Below are positions 1 to 6,622 of a stretch of 14,509 bases of DNA, in pieces. Positions within the stretch are counted from its first letter, which is position 1. The number at the start of each line of letters is the position of its first letter. This DNA comes from Alphaproteobacteria bacterium. Lineage in GTDB: Bacteria; Pseudomonadota; Alphaproteobacteria; UBA6184. A model generated the notes under the pieces. That model made no database searches and was not told where the DNA came from. It worked only from the letters and a program-made list of their open reading frames with translations. The translations under genes and the position numbers were made by a program. The DNA is taken from the NCBI GenBank assembly GCA_030433125.1, contig JAUIKZ010000025.1:1-14509 (forward strand). Direction: 5' to 3'.

Positions 1-187
1 AGAGACATCCAAAAACGAATCCGTTGGCTTTGTGAAAGTTGTGTATAAGGATGAGGGCTTCGAACAAGAGAAACGCTTCCCGCTTTACCCCTTGCACCAC
101 GTAAAGAAAGCCAGCATATGGCAACGCGTGCCGCAAATGATAAAATATTTTGTGAATTACCATGAGAAAGAGTTGAAGCATGATTAA
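1..187 (+). CDS. C-terminal tail of a probable D-alanyl-D-alanine carboxypeptidase (partial)
   Basis: The frame starting at base 2 is open to a TAA at 185-187 and gives the last 61 residues of a protein that begins outside the window. The tail contains the stretch FPLYPLHHVKKAS followed by a basic, amphipathic-looking end (WQRVPQMIKYFVNYHEKE). This resembles the C-terminal domain and membrane-association helix of low-molecular-weight penicillin-binding proteins of the PBP5/DacF type, which trim peptidoglycan pentapeptides in the periplasm. A dacF-tmk order is common in Alphaproteobacteria, which supports the guess. The stop overlaps the tmk start by 8 bases, so the two genes are probably co-transcribed and translationally coupled. 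The catalytic part is not in the window, so the family call rests on the tail and context only. Confidence 0.5.
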   Translation, partial: ETSKNESVGFVKVVYKDEGFEQEKRFPLYPLHHVKKASIWQRVPQMIKYFVNYHEKELKHD

Positions 188-821
188 GTTTATCACCTTT
201 GAAGGTGGCGAAGGCGCTGGTAAAAGTACCCAGATTCAATTGTTGAAAGAGCACATTGCAGCCACCACAGGCGAGCAAGTGGTGCTAACCCGGGAGCCCG
301 GCGGCACACAAGAAGGCGAACGCATTCGCGAACTCATGCTTAATGTACAAGCTTACACCACATGGGACCCATTGGCCGAGCTATTGCTCATAAATGCCGC
401 CCGGCGTCAACACTTAACGCGCTTAGTGGTGCCCGCTTTAAATGAAGGCGCGTGGGTGCTGTGTGACCGCTTTATAGATTCCACGCTTGTATATCAGGGG
501 ATGTTGAAAGGCATTAACCCCCAGATTATCCGAGAGCTTCATGAGACCACCTGTTTTAACCTCATGCCTTCTTTAACCTTCTATATTGATGTGGATCCTA
601 AAATGGGCATCGACCGTATTCTGCGACGCTCTCAGCAGATTGATCATGAAGAAAACATATACGACAAGGCTAAGATGAGTGTGCATGAAAAGATTAGAGA
701 TAGCTACGTGAAGGTGGCGCAAGCAACCCCCAAGCGCATCATGCAAATTGATGGTGCGCAAAACTTGAACGATGTGGCCAAAGATATCCGCGCGCACTTT
801 AAAAAGGTGTGTGATAACTAA
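180..821 (+). CDS. tmk: Thymidylate kinase
   Basis: This 213-residue protein phosphorylates dTMP to dTDP with ATP, a cytoplasmic step of dTTP synthesis. It has a P-loop at residues 9-16 (GGEGAGKS), the TREPGGT motif at 37-43 that contacts the phosphates, and DRF at 96-98. An arginine-containing lid region lies around 146-160 (RILRRSQQ). Length matches the usual 200-215 residues. The ATG at 180 is chosen because the P-loop sits at the normal distance from it and it overlaps the preceding stop by 8 bases. In many Alphaproteobacteria holB follows tmk. Here the next 255 bases hold no gene, so the usual cluster is broken after tmk. The family call is very secure. Confidence 0.96.
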   Translation: MIKFITFEGGEGAGKSTQIQLLKEHIAATTGEQVVLTREPGGTQEGERIRELMLNVQAYTTWDPLAELLLINAARRQHLTRLVVPALNEGAWVLCDRFIDSTLVYQGMLKGINPQIIRELHETTCFNLMPSLTFYIDVDPKMGIDRILRRSQQIDHEENIYDKAKMSVHEKIRDSYVKVAQATPKRIMQIDGAQNLNDVAKDIRAHFKKVCDN

Positions 822-822
822 C

Positions 823-885
823 TAGTTATTAACAAACTGTGTGAACAACCCTGTGCACAAGCTATTAACTGCTTGTTAATAATTA
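823..885. repeat. Imperfect inverted repeat enclosing two DnaA-box-like 9-mers
   Basis: The 10-base arms TTATTAACAA (826-835) and TTGTTAATAA (873-882) are perfect inverted copies, and weaker pairing extends to 823-840 and 868-885. Between them lie TGTGAACAA (840-848) and TGTGCACAA (852-860). Each differs at one position from the reverse of the DnaA consensus TTATNCACA. The arrangement starts right after the tmk stop. It could be a protein-binding site, or a hairpin at the end of the tmk transcript, but no T-run follows it. Function is not established. Confidence 0.4.
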
Positions 886-905
886 CGGAAATGGCCGGCC
901 TGGGT

Positions 906-932
906 TGGTGTGCCTAAAAAGAAGGCGCATCA
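906..932. other. Stable hairpin in the tmk-uvrD gap
   Basis: TGGTGTGCCT (906-915) pairs with AGGCGCATCA (923-932) across a 7-base loop AAAAAGA, giving 10 pairs of which two are G-T. No T-tract follows on either strand, so it is not a typical intrinsic terminator. It lies just after the GGCCGGCC palindrome at 893-900. It could be part of an untranslated leader or a small RNA, and nothing more can be said. Confidence 0.35.
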
Positions 933-1032
933 CGTATGATTTGCAATTCCATTATGAGTATGCGTTGAGCCACACACAATGTTAAGTAATCCTACTGCGC
1001 CTATCAGGAACCATTAAAAACCTAAAATTCCC

Positions 1033-1060
1033 CTGGTTTTTGCGTATTTATTACTATAAT
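1033..1060 (+). promoter_or_regulatory. Candidate promoter of uvrD-prmA
   Basis: A perfect -10 hexamer TATAAT lies at 1055-1060, 16-17 bases before the uvrD start. The best -35 at a 16-base spacing is CTGGTT (1033-1038), which is weak. Transcripts would have a very short leader. The -10 is convincing and the -35 is not. Confidence 0.45.
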
Positions 1061-1076
1061 GTTAATAAAACACTAA

Positions 1077-3338
1077 GTGATGCATAGCGAGATTTCTGTG
1101 ATTGATAACACCCTATTAGACGAACTTAACGCGCCTCAACGCGAAGCCGTGATAACAACTGACCAACATTGTTTGGTATTGGCCGGTGCGGGCACCGGTA
1201 AAACACGCGCTTTAACATCGCGCATCGCGCATCTGTTGCAAACAGAGCAAGCTTACCCCCACGAAATAATGGCCGTGACGTTCACCAACAAAGCGGCAGC
1301 GGAGATGAAAGAACGCATTTCCAAACTCAGCGGCATGCCCACCCAAAACATGTGGATTGGCACCTTTCACAGCGTGAGCGTGAAGATCCTCCGTCGATTT
1401 GGGCAGCACATTGGGTTGTCGTCTAGCTTTAGCATTATCGACAAAGACGACCAATTACGGTTGGTGAAACAGATTATAAAAGAGCATAACATTACAGACA
1501 AGCTAGCTCCAAAGGCTTATTTGGGGGTTATCGATTCCATTAAAAACAAAGGCTATACCTACGCTGACTTTGAAAGTAATGATAGCCTGCTGTTGCAGTT
1601 TACGTCCAATAAAAATGTGGGCATTATCTTTCGTGAGTATGACGCGTATCTCAAACGTGGTGAGGCGCTGGATTTTAATGACCTCATTTTAAATGCCATT
1701 AAGCTCTTTAAAACATCGCAAGAAGTGCAAGATACCTTTATTAAGTCACTGAAATATATTCATGTGGATGAATATCAAGACACCAACGTAGCACAATATT
1801 TGTGGCTGCGGTTGCTGGCCCACCCGGGCAGTTACCTATGTTGTGTGGGAGATGATGACCAATCCATTTACGGCTGGCGTGGGGCAGATGTAAATAACAT
1901 TTTGCGCTTCGAAAAAGACTTCCCCAACGCCAAGGTTATCCGGCTTGAGCAAAATTATCGTTCCACACACCATATATTGGGGGCGGCTTCCCAGCTTATT
2001 GAAAACAACAATCAGCGTTTGGGGAAAAGTCTGTGGACGGAAACCGACCACCCCCATGCTAACAAGGTGTACGTCAAGCCCCTTGAAGGCGCGCAAGAAG
2101 AGGCAAGCTATGTGGGCACGTCTGTACGCAAGCTTTTAACAGACGGCGTGTCGGCTTCGGATATTGCCATTTTGGTGAGGGCAGGGCATCAAACACGCTG
2201 GTTTGAGGAGCGGTTTTTGGCGGTGAATGTGCCGCACCAAGTAATTGGGTCCATGCGGTTTTATGACCGGGCGGAAATTAAAGATATCATCGCTTACCTA
2301 CGCCTTATTAATAACCATAATGACAACCTGGCTTTTGAGCGGGCGTTAAGCGCCCCAAAACGAGGTGTGGGGCCTGCGGCGCTGCGTGTGCTTCATGATA
2401 CCGGGCGGTTAGAAAACGTGTCTTTATTTGATGCCACACGTAAGTTGTTAGAAACCGATGAACTCAAACCAAAGATGCGCTCCGTGTTAACAGACTTTAC
2501 CAACAGCATTTTAGAGTGGCGCAGTATGCTCGACGCCGATGTGCCTTTGGCGGAGGTGGGGCGCCGCGTGATGGATGACTCTGGTTATCGTGCCACCTTA
2601 GAACGTGAGAAGTCACTTGAAGCCGAATCGCGTTTGAGCAACTTGAAAGAGCTTGAATCCAGCCTTGTGGCTTACCCTACGCTGGAAGACTTTATTGAGC
2701 ATATTGCTCTGGTGAACGAAAACAGCACCACCGACACGGATGCCAAAGTTAGTATTATGACGCTCCATAGCGCCAAGGGGTTGGAGTTTAACCATGTGTT
2801 TTTATGTGGCTGGGAAGAGGGCACGTTCCCCAACCGTCGGGCCATTGATGAAAGTGGCTTAAAAGGCGTGGAAGAAGAACGGCGGCTTGCATACGTGGGC
2901 ATCACGCGCGCCAAACACCGCGCCGTGATTACACACGTGAAGTATCGCCCCTTTGGCGGTAAAACCGACTTTTTAGGGCCGTCTCGCTTTTTGAAAGAGC
3001 TAAAGTGTGACCATGTGCATTTTGAAAAGCCACTCCGTGGGTGGCAATCGAACACCGCTAACCCCTATCATTTTCAACATAACCCTTATAGAGGGCAAGC
3101 TAAAGTCGGGCACAAACAAGAGCCTGACGAATACAACCAAGATTATGGCAATTTGCACTATGTGACCGACAACACAAACCCGTTTGCACCAGGGGTGAAA
3201 GTAGCTCATAAGGTGTATGGCGAGGGGGAGATCATAAAAGTCATTTACGATAAAGCTGATGTGTTCTTTTCGAACGCTGGCCGCAAGCGCGTATTAACAT
3301 CATTTTTAGAGGTAGTACAAGATGTTTCATCAATGTAA
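1077..3338 (+). CDS. uvrD: UvrD/PcrA-type superfamily 1 DNA helicase
   Basis: This 753-residue ATP-driven 3'-5' DNA helicase acts in excision and mismatch repair and at stalled forks. All SF1A motifs are visible: Q motif LNAPQREAV (17-25), Walker A AGAGTGKT (36-43), motif Ia VTFTNKAAAEMKER (67-80), Walker B DEYQDTN (231-237), and motif III GDDDQSIYGWRG (258-269). EQNYRS is at 291-296, motif V LHSAKGLEF near 562-570 and motif VI EEERRLAYVGITRAK near 600-614. The C-terminal segment near 706-723 (VKVAHKVYGEGEII) matches the Tudor-like tail of UvrD/PcrA that contacts RNA polymerase. The start is GTG at 1077 followed at once by ATG at 1080; neither has a clear ribosome-binding site, so ATG 1080 is equally possible. 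The gene overlaps prmA by 17 bases. UvrD and PcrA cannot be separated from sequence alone. Confidence 0.95.
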   Translation: MMHSEISVIDNTLLDELNAPQREAVITTDQHCLVLAGAGTGKTRALTSRIAHLLQTEQAYPHEIMAVTFTNKAAAEMKERISKLSGMPTQNMWIGTFHSVSVKILRRFGQHIGLSSSFSIIDKDDQLRLVKQIIKEHNITDKLAPKAYLGVIDSIKNKGYTYADFESNDSLLLQFTSNKNVGIIFREYDAYLKRGEALDFNDLILNAIKLFKTSQEVQDTFIKSLKYIHVDEYQDTNVAQYLWLRLLAHPGSYLCCVGDDDQSIYGWRGADVNNILRFEKDFPNAKVIRLEQNYRSTHHILGAASQLIENNNQRLGKSLWTETDHPHANKVYVKPLEGAQEEASYVGTSVRKLLTDGVSASDIAILVRAGHQTRWFEERFLAVNVPHQVIGSMRFYDRAEIKDIIAYLRLINNHNDNLAFERALSAPKRGVGPAALRVLHDTGRLENVSLFDATRKLLETDELKPKMRSVLTDFTNSILEWRSMLDADVPLAEVGRRVMDDSGYRATLEREKSLEAESRLSNLKELESSLVAYPTLEDFIEHIALVNENSTTDTDAKVSIMTLHSAKGLEFNHVFLCGWEEGTFPNRRAIDESGLKGVEEERRLAYVGITRAKHRAVITHVKYRPFGGKTDFLGPSRFLKELKCDHVHFEKPLRGWQSNTANPYHFQHNPYRGQAKVGHKQEPDEYNQDYGNLHYVTDNTNPFAPGVKVAHKVYGEGEIIKVIYDKADVFFSNAGRKRVLTSFLEVVQDVSSM

Positions 3339-4194
3339 CGTTACATGTAATTCAATGAAAGAAGCCGAACTGCTTGAGGAGATGCTTAGTGAGTTTGTAA
3401 CCTCAAGCAACCTTACCTTAAGCGATGATTCGGAAGTGGTGATATATGAAGGCCTTTGTTCAGAGGACGTGAAGGCCAATATCATTGCGGCGCACGCTTT
3501 GTGGCAAGCGGCAGCGAGATGCGACGCAGCTCTACAATGGCGCGTGCTTGAAGAAAAAAACTGGGTGGAGGAATATTCTAAAACATTTCCGCCCATGGAT
3601 ATTGCCGGTTTTTATGTGTATGGCTCCCATGTTCAGCCTACAATTCCCCATGAGCGCATTCCCGTTTTAATGGACGCGGGGATGGCGTTTGGCACGGGCG
3701 ACCACGCAACAACACAAGGCTGCTTGCGCGCCATTAGGTGGGTGAATGAGCGCTTTCAACAGACGCCCAGGAGGGTGCTCGATGTGGGAACGGGCACGGG
3801 TATATTGGCTATAGCAGCGCAAAAGCTGTGGCCAGACGCTGTCGTTATCGCAGGCGAAATTGAACCTGAAAGTGTGGTTATAGCCAAAGAAAACAGCCGT
3901 ATCAACAAAACGGATACTATTACCTTTGTAGAGGCCGCCGGGTTGAACCACACCAGCATTCAGCAAAATGCACCCTACAACCTTATCATGGCGAATATCC
4001 TTGCAAAACCCCTTATAGGGATTGCTTTTGATGTGGTGAACGCCCTTTCCGCGCAAGGATATGTGATTCTCTCGGGGCTTATTGCCCCTCAACGAGACGA
4101 GGTGTTAGAGGCCTATGAAAATGCCGGTTGTAACCTCGTGAACGAGTATTTAGAAAACAACTGGGTGACGCTTACCTTGCAGAAGAGCTTTTAG
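3322..4194 (+). CDS. prmA: Ribosomal protein L11 methyltransferase
   Basis: This 290-residue S-adenosylmethionine-dependent enzyme methylates ribosomal protein L11 in the cytoplasm. GMAFGTGDHATT (120-131) is the family signature. VLDVGTGTG (152-160) is the SAM-binding glycine-rich loop, and MANILAKPL (about 223-231) contains the conserved N-I-L-A segment near the active site. Length matches the usual 290 or so. The ATG at 3322 has an AGAGGT ribosome-binding site at 3308-3313 and overlaps the uvrD end by 17 bases, implying co-transcription and coupling. A later ATG at 3355 lacks such a site. The stop at 4192-4194 directly abuts the stop of the convergent nth gene with no terminator between them. 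Confidence 0.95.
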   Translation: MFHQCNVTCNSMKEAELLEEMLSEFVTSSNLTLSDDSEVVIYEGLCSEDVKANIIAAHALWQAAARCDAALQWRVLEEKNWVEEYSKTFPPMDIAGFYVYGSHVQPTIPHERIPVLMDAGMAFGTGDHATTQGCLRAIRWVNERFQQTPRRVLDVGTGTGILAIAAQKLWPDAVVIAGEIEPESVVIAKENSRINKTDTITFVEAAGLNHTSIQQNAPYNLIMANILAKPLIGIAFDVVNALSAQGYVILSGLIAPQRDEVLEAYENAGCNLVNEYLENNWVTLTLQKSF

Positions 4195-4827
4195 TTATAC
4201 AGCCTGCACATTGGGGCAAACAGCCGCTAAGGGGCATTGGGCACACAAGGGTTTTCGTGCTTTGCAGGTGTAACGCCCATGCAAAATAAACAGGTGATGT
4301 ATTTTGTGAATGTGTGGGTTCCCCTCAGCAAGTTGCTCGAGATCTGCCTCAACCTTTTCGGGGCGGGTGTGCTTCGTGAAACCCAACCGCTGTGCCACAC
4401 GCATCACATGTGTGTCTACGGGAATCGTGGGCTGATTAAACGCCACATTCAGCACCACGTTGGCGGTTTTACGGCCCACACCAGGCAGCCTCACAAGTTC
4501 CTCCCGGGTTTGGGGCACCTGGCCACCAAACTCATCAGCTAACATGTGACTAAGCGCCAACACATTTTTGGCTTTAGTGTTATAGTAGTTTAAGGTTTTT
4601 ACGTGGCTCACTAGCCTATCAATGCCTAAGTTAATAATATCTCCTGGGGAGCTTGCAATTTTGAACAAGTCTTGCGTGGCTTTATTAACGCCCACATCCG
4701 TTGACTGCGCGGATAGTACTACGGCAACCAATAGGGTGAAAGGGTTTGTATATTTCAGCTCTGTTTCCGCCGTGCTGATATTCTTTGCTAGCACATCCAC
4801 CACTTGTTCGAAAAATCGTTTATTCAT
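4195..4827 (-). CDS. nth: Endonuclease III (DNA glycosylase/AP lyase)
   Basis: This 210-residue base-excision-repair enzyme removes oxidised pyrimidines and cleaves the abasic site. It has the helix-hairpin-helix LPGVGRKTANVV (114-125) with catalytic Lys120, and VDTHVMRVAQ with catalytic Asp138. It also has the 4Fe-4S cluster motif C-x6-C-x2-C-x5-C (Cys188, 195, 198, 204). Starting at the ATG at 4827 puts Lys120 and Asp138 at exactly the E. coli Nth numbers, and AAGGA lies 10 bases upstream. A frame-extending TTG at 4845 is rejected because it falls in the T-tract of the bamE terminator. No room for a full promoter exists between that terminator and the start, so expression may depend on read-through from bamE or on a promoter inside the bamE 3' end. 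Confidence 0.96.
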   Translation of the reverse strand: MNKRFFEQVVDVLAKNISTAETELKYTNPFTLLVAVVLSAQSTDVGVNKATQDLFKIASSPGDIINLGIDRLVSHVKTLNYYNTKAKNVLALSHMLADEFGGQVPQTREELVRLPGVGRKTANVVLNVAFNQPTIPVDTHVMRVAQRLGFTKHTRPEKVEADLEQLAEGNPHIHKIHHLFILHGRYTCKARKPLCAQCPLAAVCPNVQAV

Positions 4828-4843
4828 GTTGCGTTCATCCTTC

Positions 4844-4867
4844 AAAAAAAGCCCCCTAAGTGGGGGC
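4844..4867 (-). terminator. Intrinsic terminator between bamE and nth
   Basis: On the minus strand the hairpin GCCCCC-ACTTA-GGGGGC (4867-4851) has a perfect 6-pair GC stem and a 5-base loop. It is followed directly by seven T (4850-4844). It lies 23 bases past the bamE stop and 16 bases before the nth start codon. It should end most bamE transcripts and limit nth expression from the bamE promoter. Confidence 0.88.
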
Positions 4868-4890
4868 CTCTTTATGATATTAATTGTGGT

Positions 4891-5229
4891 TTAAAAAACA
4901 GCTTCTTTACGATTAATAGTGCGCACACTTTTAACGTGGTTGAGCAAGCTATATGTAATTTCTACCGTTTTTGCTTTTTCTAAGGTTTTTCCAACTAGCA
5001 TGCGGTTATTTGACAGTTCGCCATAATAATATACAATGTTTGAATCCTTAGGGTTTACGAACGATGGGGTTCCTAAAAGCTTTTCCACTTCGCTGCGGCT
5101 CATGCCCGTGCGGATTTTAGCTTGTTGCTGTTCCGTTACCAGGTTGCCGGAAACTTGCTTGCTGGTAGTGCAACCGCTTAAGCCCCCTAAGGCTGTTGCG
5201 GTTAATATTAATGCAGTAACTTTTTTCAT
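4891..5229 (-). CDS. bamE: BamE (SmpA/OmlA) outer-membrane assembly lipoprotein
   Basis: This 112-residue lipoprotein is an accessory subunit of the BAM complex, which inserts beta-barrel proteins into the outer membrane. It begins with a lipoprotein signal peptide: MKK, a hydrophobic run, then lipobox LSGC with Cys20 as the lipidated residue. The BamE core follows: IRTGMSRSEVEKLLGTPSF (about 40-58) and then VYYYGEL, matching the usual pattern of a glycine turn, an S-x-x-x-V helix and LGTP. Length fits the family. A strong ribosome-binding site AAGGAGG (5241-5235) lies 5 bases before the ATG. The gene is divergent from the DUF177 gene and ends at a strong terminator before nth. Confidence 0.9.
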   Translation of the reverse strand: MKKVTALILTATALGGLSGCTTSKQVSGNLVTEQQQAKIRTGMSRSEVEKLLGTPSFVNPKDSNIVYYYGELSNNRMLVGKTLEKAKTVEITYSLLNHVKSVRTINRKEAVF

Positions 5230-5265
5230 TTGTACCTCCTTAACGTTTATGTTAACTATCCATTA

Positions 5266-5297
5266 ATTATACTAACGTGAACGACGATCACTGTCAA
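5266..5297 (-). promoter_or_regulatory. bamE promoter
   Basis: On the minus strand a perfect -35 TTGACA lies at 5297-5292. At the ideal 17-base spacing the -10 would be TAGTAT (4 of 6 consensus); a perfect TATAAT lies 3 bases further on at 5271-5266 with 20-base spacing. It overlaps the divergent start region of the DUF177 gene, whose own -10 may be TATACT at 5268-5273 on the plus strand with no good -35. The two promoters would share the same 80-base region. Confidence 0.6.
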
Positions 5298-5307
5298 CAG
5301 GAGCAAA

Positions 5308-5832
5308 ATGTCAAAAGCAGATCACATTAATTTTTCCACCACTATTCTTTGGCGTAACCTGCCCACCAACTCGACGCTTAATTTTACTTGCTCCCCCTCG
5401 GAGGACGAACTTGAAGATCTGATTAACCGTGCACAGCTGTTAGATATTCGCGACGTGTCTTCACATGTTGAGCTTAGCATTCAGAAAGAAGAAATTGAAT
5501 TAAAAGGAGCACTTAGGGCTGTGGTAACGCAAGAATGCGTGGCTACCATGAAGCCAGTTGATGCAACGCTGGACATCCCGTTGCATATCAAAATCTACCC
5601 ACCTTATGTTAAAGAAACGCCCTTTGATGAATTTTTAGAGCTGGAGTATGATGAAGAGTATCTCGATAGTGATGAGATTCATATCGGAGAGCTTCTTACG
5701 CAATATATTGCGCTGTCTTTAAACCCTTATCCACGCCATAAAGACGCTCCTGAACCAAAAGGCGATGAAAAAAATCTGGAGCCAGAAAATGAAAACACTC
5801 TAAAGCATCAGCTAAAAAAGCTATTGAATTAG
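5308..5832 (+). CDS. DUF177 (YceD-family) protein
   Basis: This 174-residue protein fits the DUF177/YceD family, whose members are linked to 23S rRNA accumulation or processing and often sit next to rpmF and plsX. Visible features are an N-terminal W-R-N-L-P segment, the core around 72-92 (VVTQECVATMKPVDATLDI) with the conserved cysteine Cys77, and an acidic region EEYLDSDEIHIGELLTQYIAL. It ends in a charged tail with basic KHQLKKL. The ATG at 5308 is preceded by AGGAG (5299-5303). It is divergent from bamE. No rpmF or plsX follows; an IS remnant begins 28 bases after the stop, so the usual neighbours have been moved or lost. Confidence 0.8.
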   Translation: MSKADHINFSTTILWRNLPTNSTLNFTCSPSEDELEDLINRAQLLDIRDVSSHVELSIQKEEIELKGALRAVVTQECVATMKPVDATLDIPLHIKIYPPYVKETPFDEFLELEYDEEYLDSDEIHIGELLTQYIALSLNPYPRHKDAPEPKGDEKNLEPENENTLKHQLKKLLN

Positions 5833-5906
5833 ATTAGGGGAAGATTTGAATTTGTAAACCTACCCCCTATGTCAAGACCCAAAGACGAGCAATGTTGAGG
5901 AGAGAG

Positions 5907-6179
5907 TTAAGCTCGATTATTCTCCTTTTTATACAGAAAAAGAAGTTTTTTGGTTGATGGTGTGGCTGTGGGCCCTGTGTGTAAACCCGCTGGGTTTTCC
6001 ACAAGTCCACAGCCCTCAAGCCCATACGTCATCACATCCCACGGGCGCGCCTTGCCCAAGCTTGTATGGCGACGGTGATGATTGCACCACTGAATGGACG
6101 CCCCCAGCTCTGTCCGGGCCTGCCCCACCGTGTCATAGGTCTTAAGATACACCTCTTCATACTTTAAGGTGCGCCGCAA
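5907..6179 (-). pseudogene. IS3-family OrfB transposase, C-terminal fragment
   Basis: Only the last part of a DDE integrase-fold transposase remains. RRTLKYEEVYLKTYDTVGQA followed by NHHRRHTSLG closely fits the end of IS3-type OrfB proteins (pattern LKYEEVYL ... YN-RRPHSSLG-TP). The region holding the catalytic acidic residues is absent, and a stop (TGA at 6197-6195) closes the frame just upstream. The only start is a TTG without a ribosome-binding site. The remaining tail after the HSSLG-like motif runs about 45 residues to a TAA. It is a decayed, non-functional piece. Confidence 0.8.
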
Positions 6180-6237
6180 GAGCCACCTGCAATTTCAACG
6201 CCCCCTTGTGCGGTTTCTTTTTGAATCCTTTTGTCAT
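6157..6237 (-). pseudogene. IS3-family OrfA, N-terminal fragment
   Basis: An ATG at 6237 with ribosome-binding site GAGGT (6245-6241) opens a 26-codon frame reading MTKGFKKKPHKGALKLQVAL and then a short tail. The basic start and the K-L-Q-V-A-L-A segment resemble the first residues of IS3-type OrfA, a helix-turn-helix protein. After about 20 residues the frame runs into the orfB-derived sequence in another phase and stops. The deletion joint therefore lies near 6170-6182. The intact start signals show this is the original 5' end of the element. Confidence 0.6.
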
Positions 6238-6409
6238 AATACCTCGTGTCCTTTTTATTCCTTCTAGCTAATACCTAACACCTTCACTCTCCTTTGCACA
6301 CTGGCCCAGTTTCCGGGGGTAATATGCGTCAGCCCTGCAAATATTATCTAAGGTTAATCATTTATTAATGGTCTTGTGGTAGCGTAATAATTCAGAGAGA
6401 GAAACCACA

Positions 6410-6550
6410 ATGCAAAACTTTAAATGTTATTTGGTGGTATTGGGGTGTTTTATGGTTGGCCAGGCAATGGCTGGTAGTTTTAATATGTATAAAGAAAACG
6501 AACGTCAGATTGTTCATTGTTCCGGTGACAATGAAGAAGAAAAAGATTAA
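6410..6550 (+). CDS. Small secreted peptide, 46 residues, unknown function
   Basis: An ATG at 6410 opens 46 codons ending with TAA at 6548-6550. The first 21 residues look like a signal peptide: MQNFK, a hydrophobic core CYLVVLGCFMVG, then QAMA as a likely signal peptidase I site. The mature part would be about 25 residues, polar, with one cysteine and an acidic tail (NEEEKD). A purine-rich GAGAGA (6395-6400 region) is a weak ribosome-binding site. A good terminator begins 14 bases after the stop, which supports a real transcript. I do not recognise the family. It could be an exported effector, a toxin-like peptide or a lineage-specific small protein. Confidence 0.55.
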   Translation: MQNFKCYLVVLGCFMVGQAMAGSFNMYKENERQIVHCSGDNEEEKD

Positions 6551-6563
6551 TTTATAAGCGCAT

Positions 6564-6600
6564 AAAAAAGGCTGTGTAACGTAAATGCACAGCCTTTTTT
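6564..6600. terminator. Bidirectional intrinsic terminator
   Basis: AAAAAA-GGCTGTG (6564-6576) pairs with CACAGCC-TTTTTT (6588-6600) around an 11-base loop. The 7-pair GC-rich stem is flanked by A6 on one side and T6 on the other, so it can end transcripts from either side. It serves the small secreted gene on the plus strand and the Bax-inhibitor-family gene on the minus strand, whose stop is at 6623. Confidence 0.9.
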
Positions 6601-6622
6601 GTTTCATGTTTTCGTAAGCAAG

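Larger units (their letters stand above)
5861..6321 (-). mobile_element. Internally deleted IS3-family insertion sequence remnant
   Basis: A 461-base segment is bounded by TACCCCC (5861-5867) and its inverted copy GGGGGTA (6315-6321). Beyond these 7 bases the two ends are only loosely similar. It contains the N-terminal start of an IS3 orfA (6157-6237) and the C-terminal part of an orfB integrase-type transposase (5907-6179), both on the minus strand. The middle of the element, including the catalytic D-D-E residues, is gone. No flanking target duplication was found, so the element is old or rearranged. A minus-strand TTGACA faces outward near the left end (5875-5870), but no good -10 follows it. 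Boundaries are inferred from the short terminal repeat. Confidence 0.65.

Noticed and set aside
826..882. Calling this inverted repeat an oriC
   Set aside because: The two 9-mers each miss the strict DnaA consensus, no cluster of further boxes or long AT-rich unwinding region is seen, and the neighbours are not typical origin genes. It is kept only as a low-level finding.
3667..4092. Minus-strand 141-codon frame inside prmA
   Set aside because: prmA has all its motifs on the plus strand; the reverse frame shows no family features.
5835..5869. TAGGGG/CCCCTA inverted repeat as a DUF177 terminator
   Set aside because: The right arm is the IS end itself, the loop is over 20 bases and no T-run follows.
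6392..6607. Minus-strand 71-codon frame over the small secreted gene
   Set aside because: It runs through both arms of the bidirectional terminator, and its phenylalanine run comes from the reverse of the Lys/Glu codons of the plus-strand gene.
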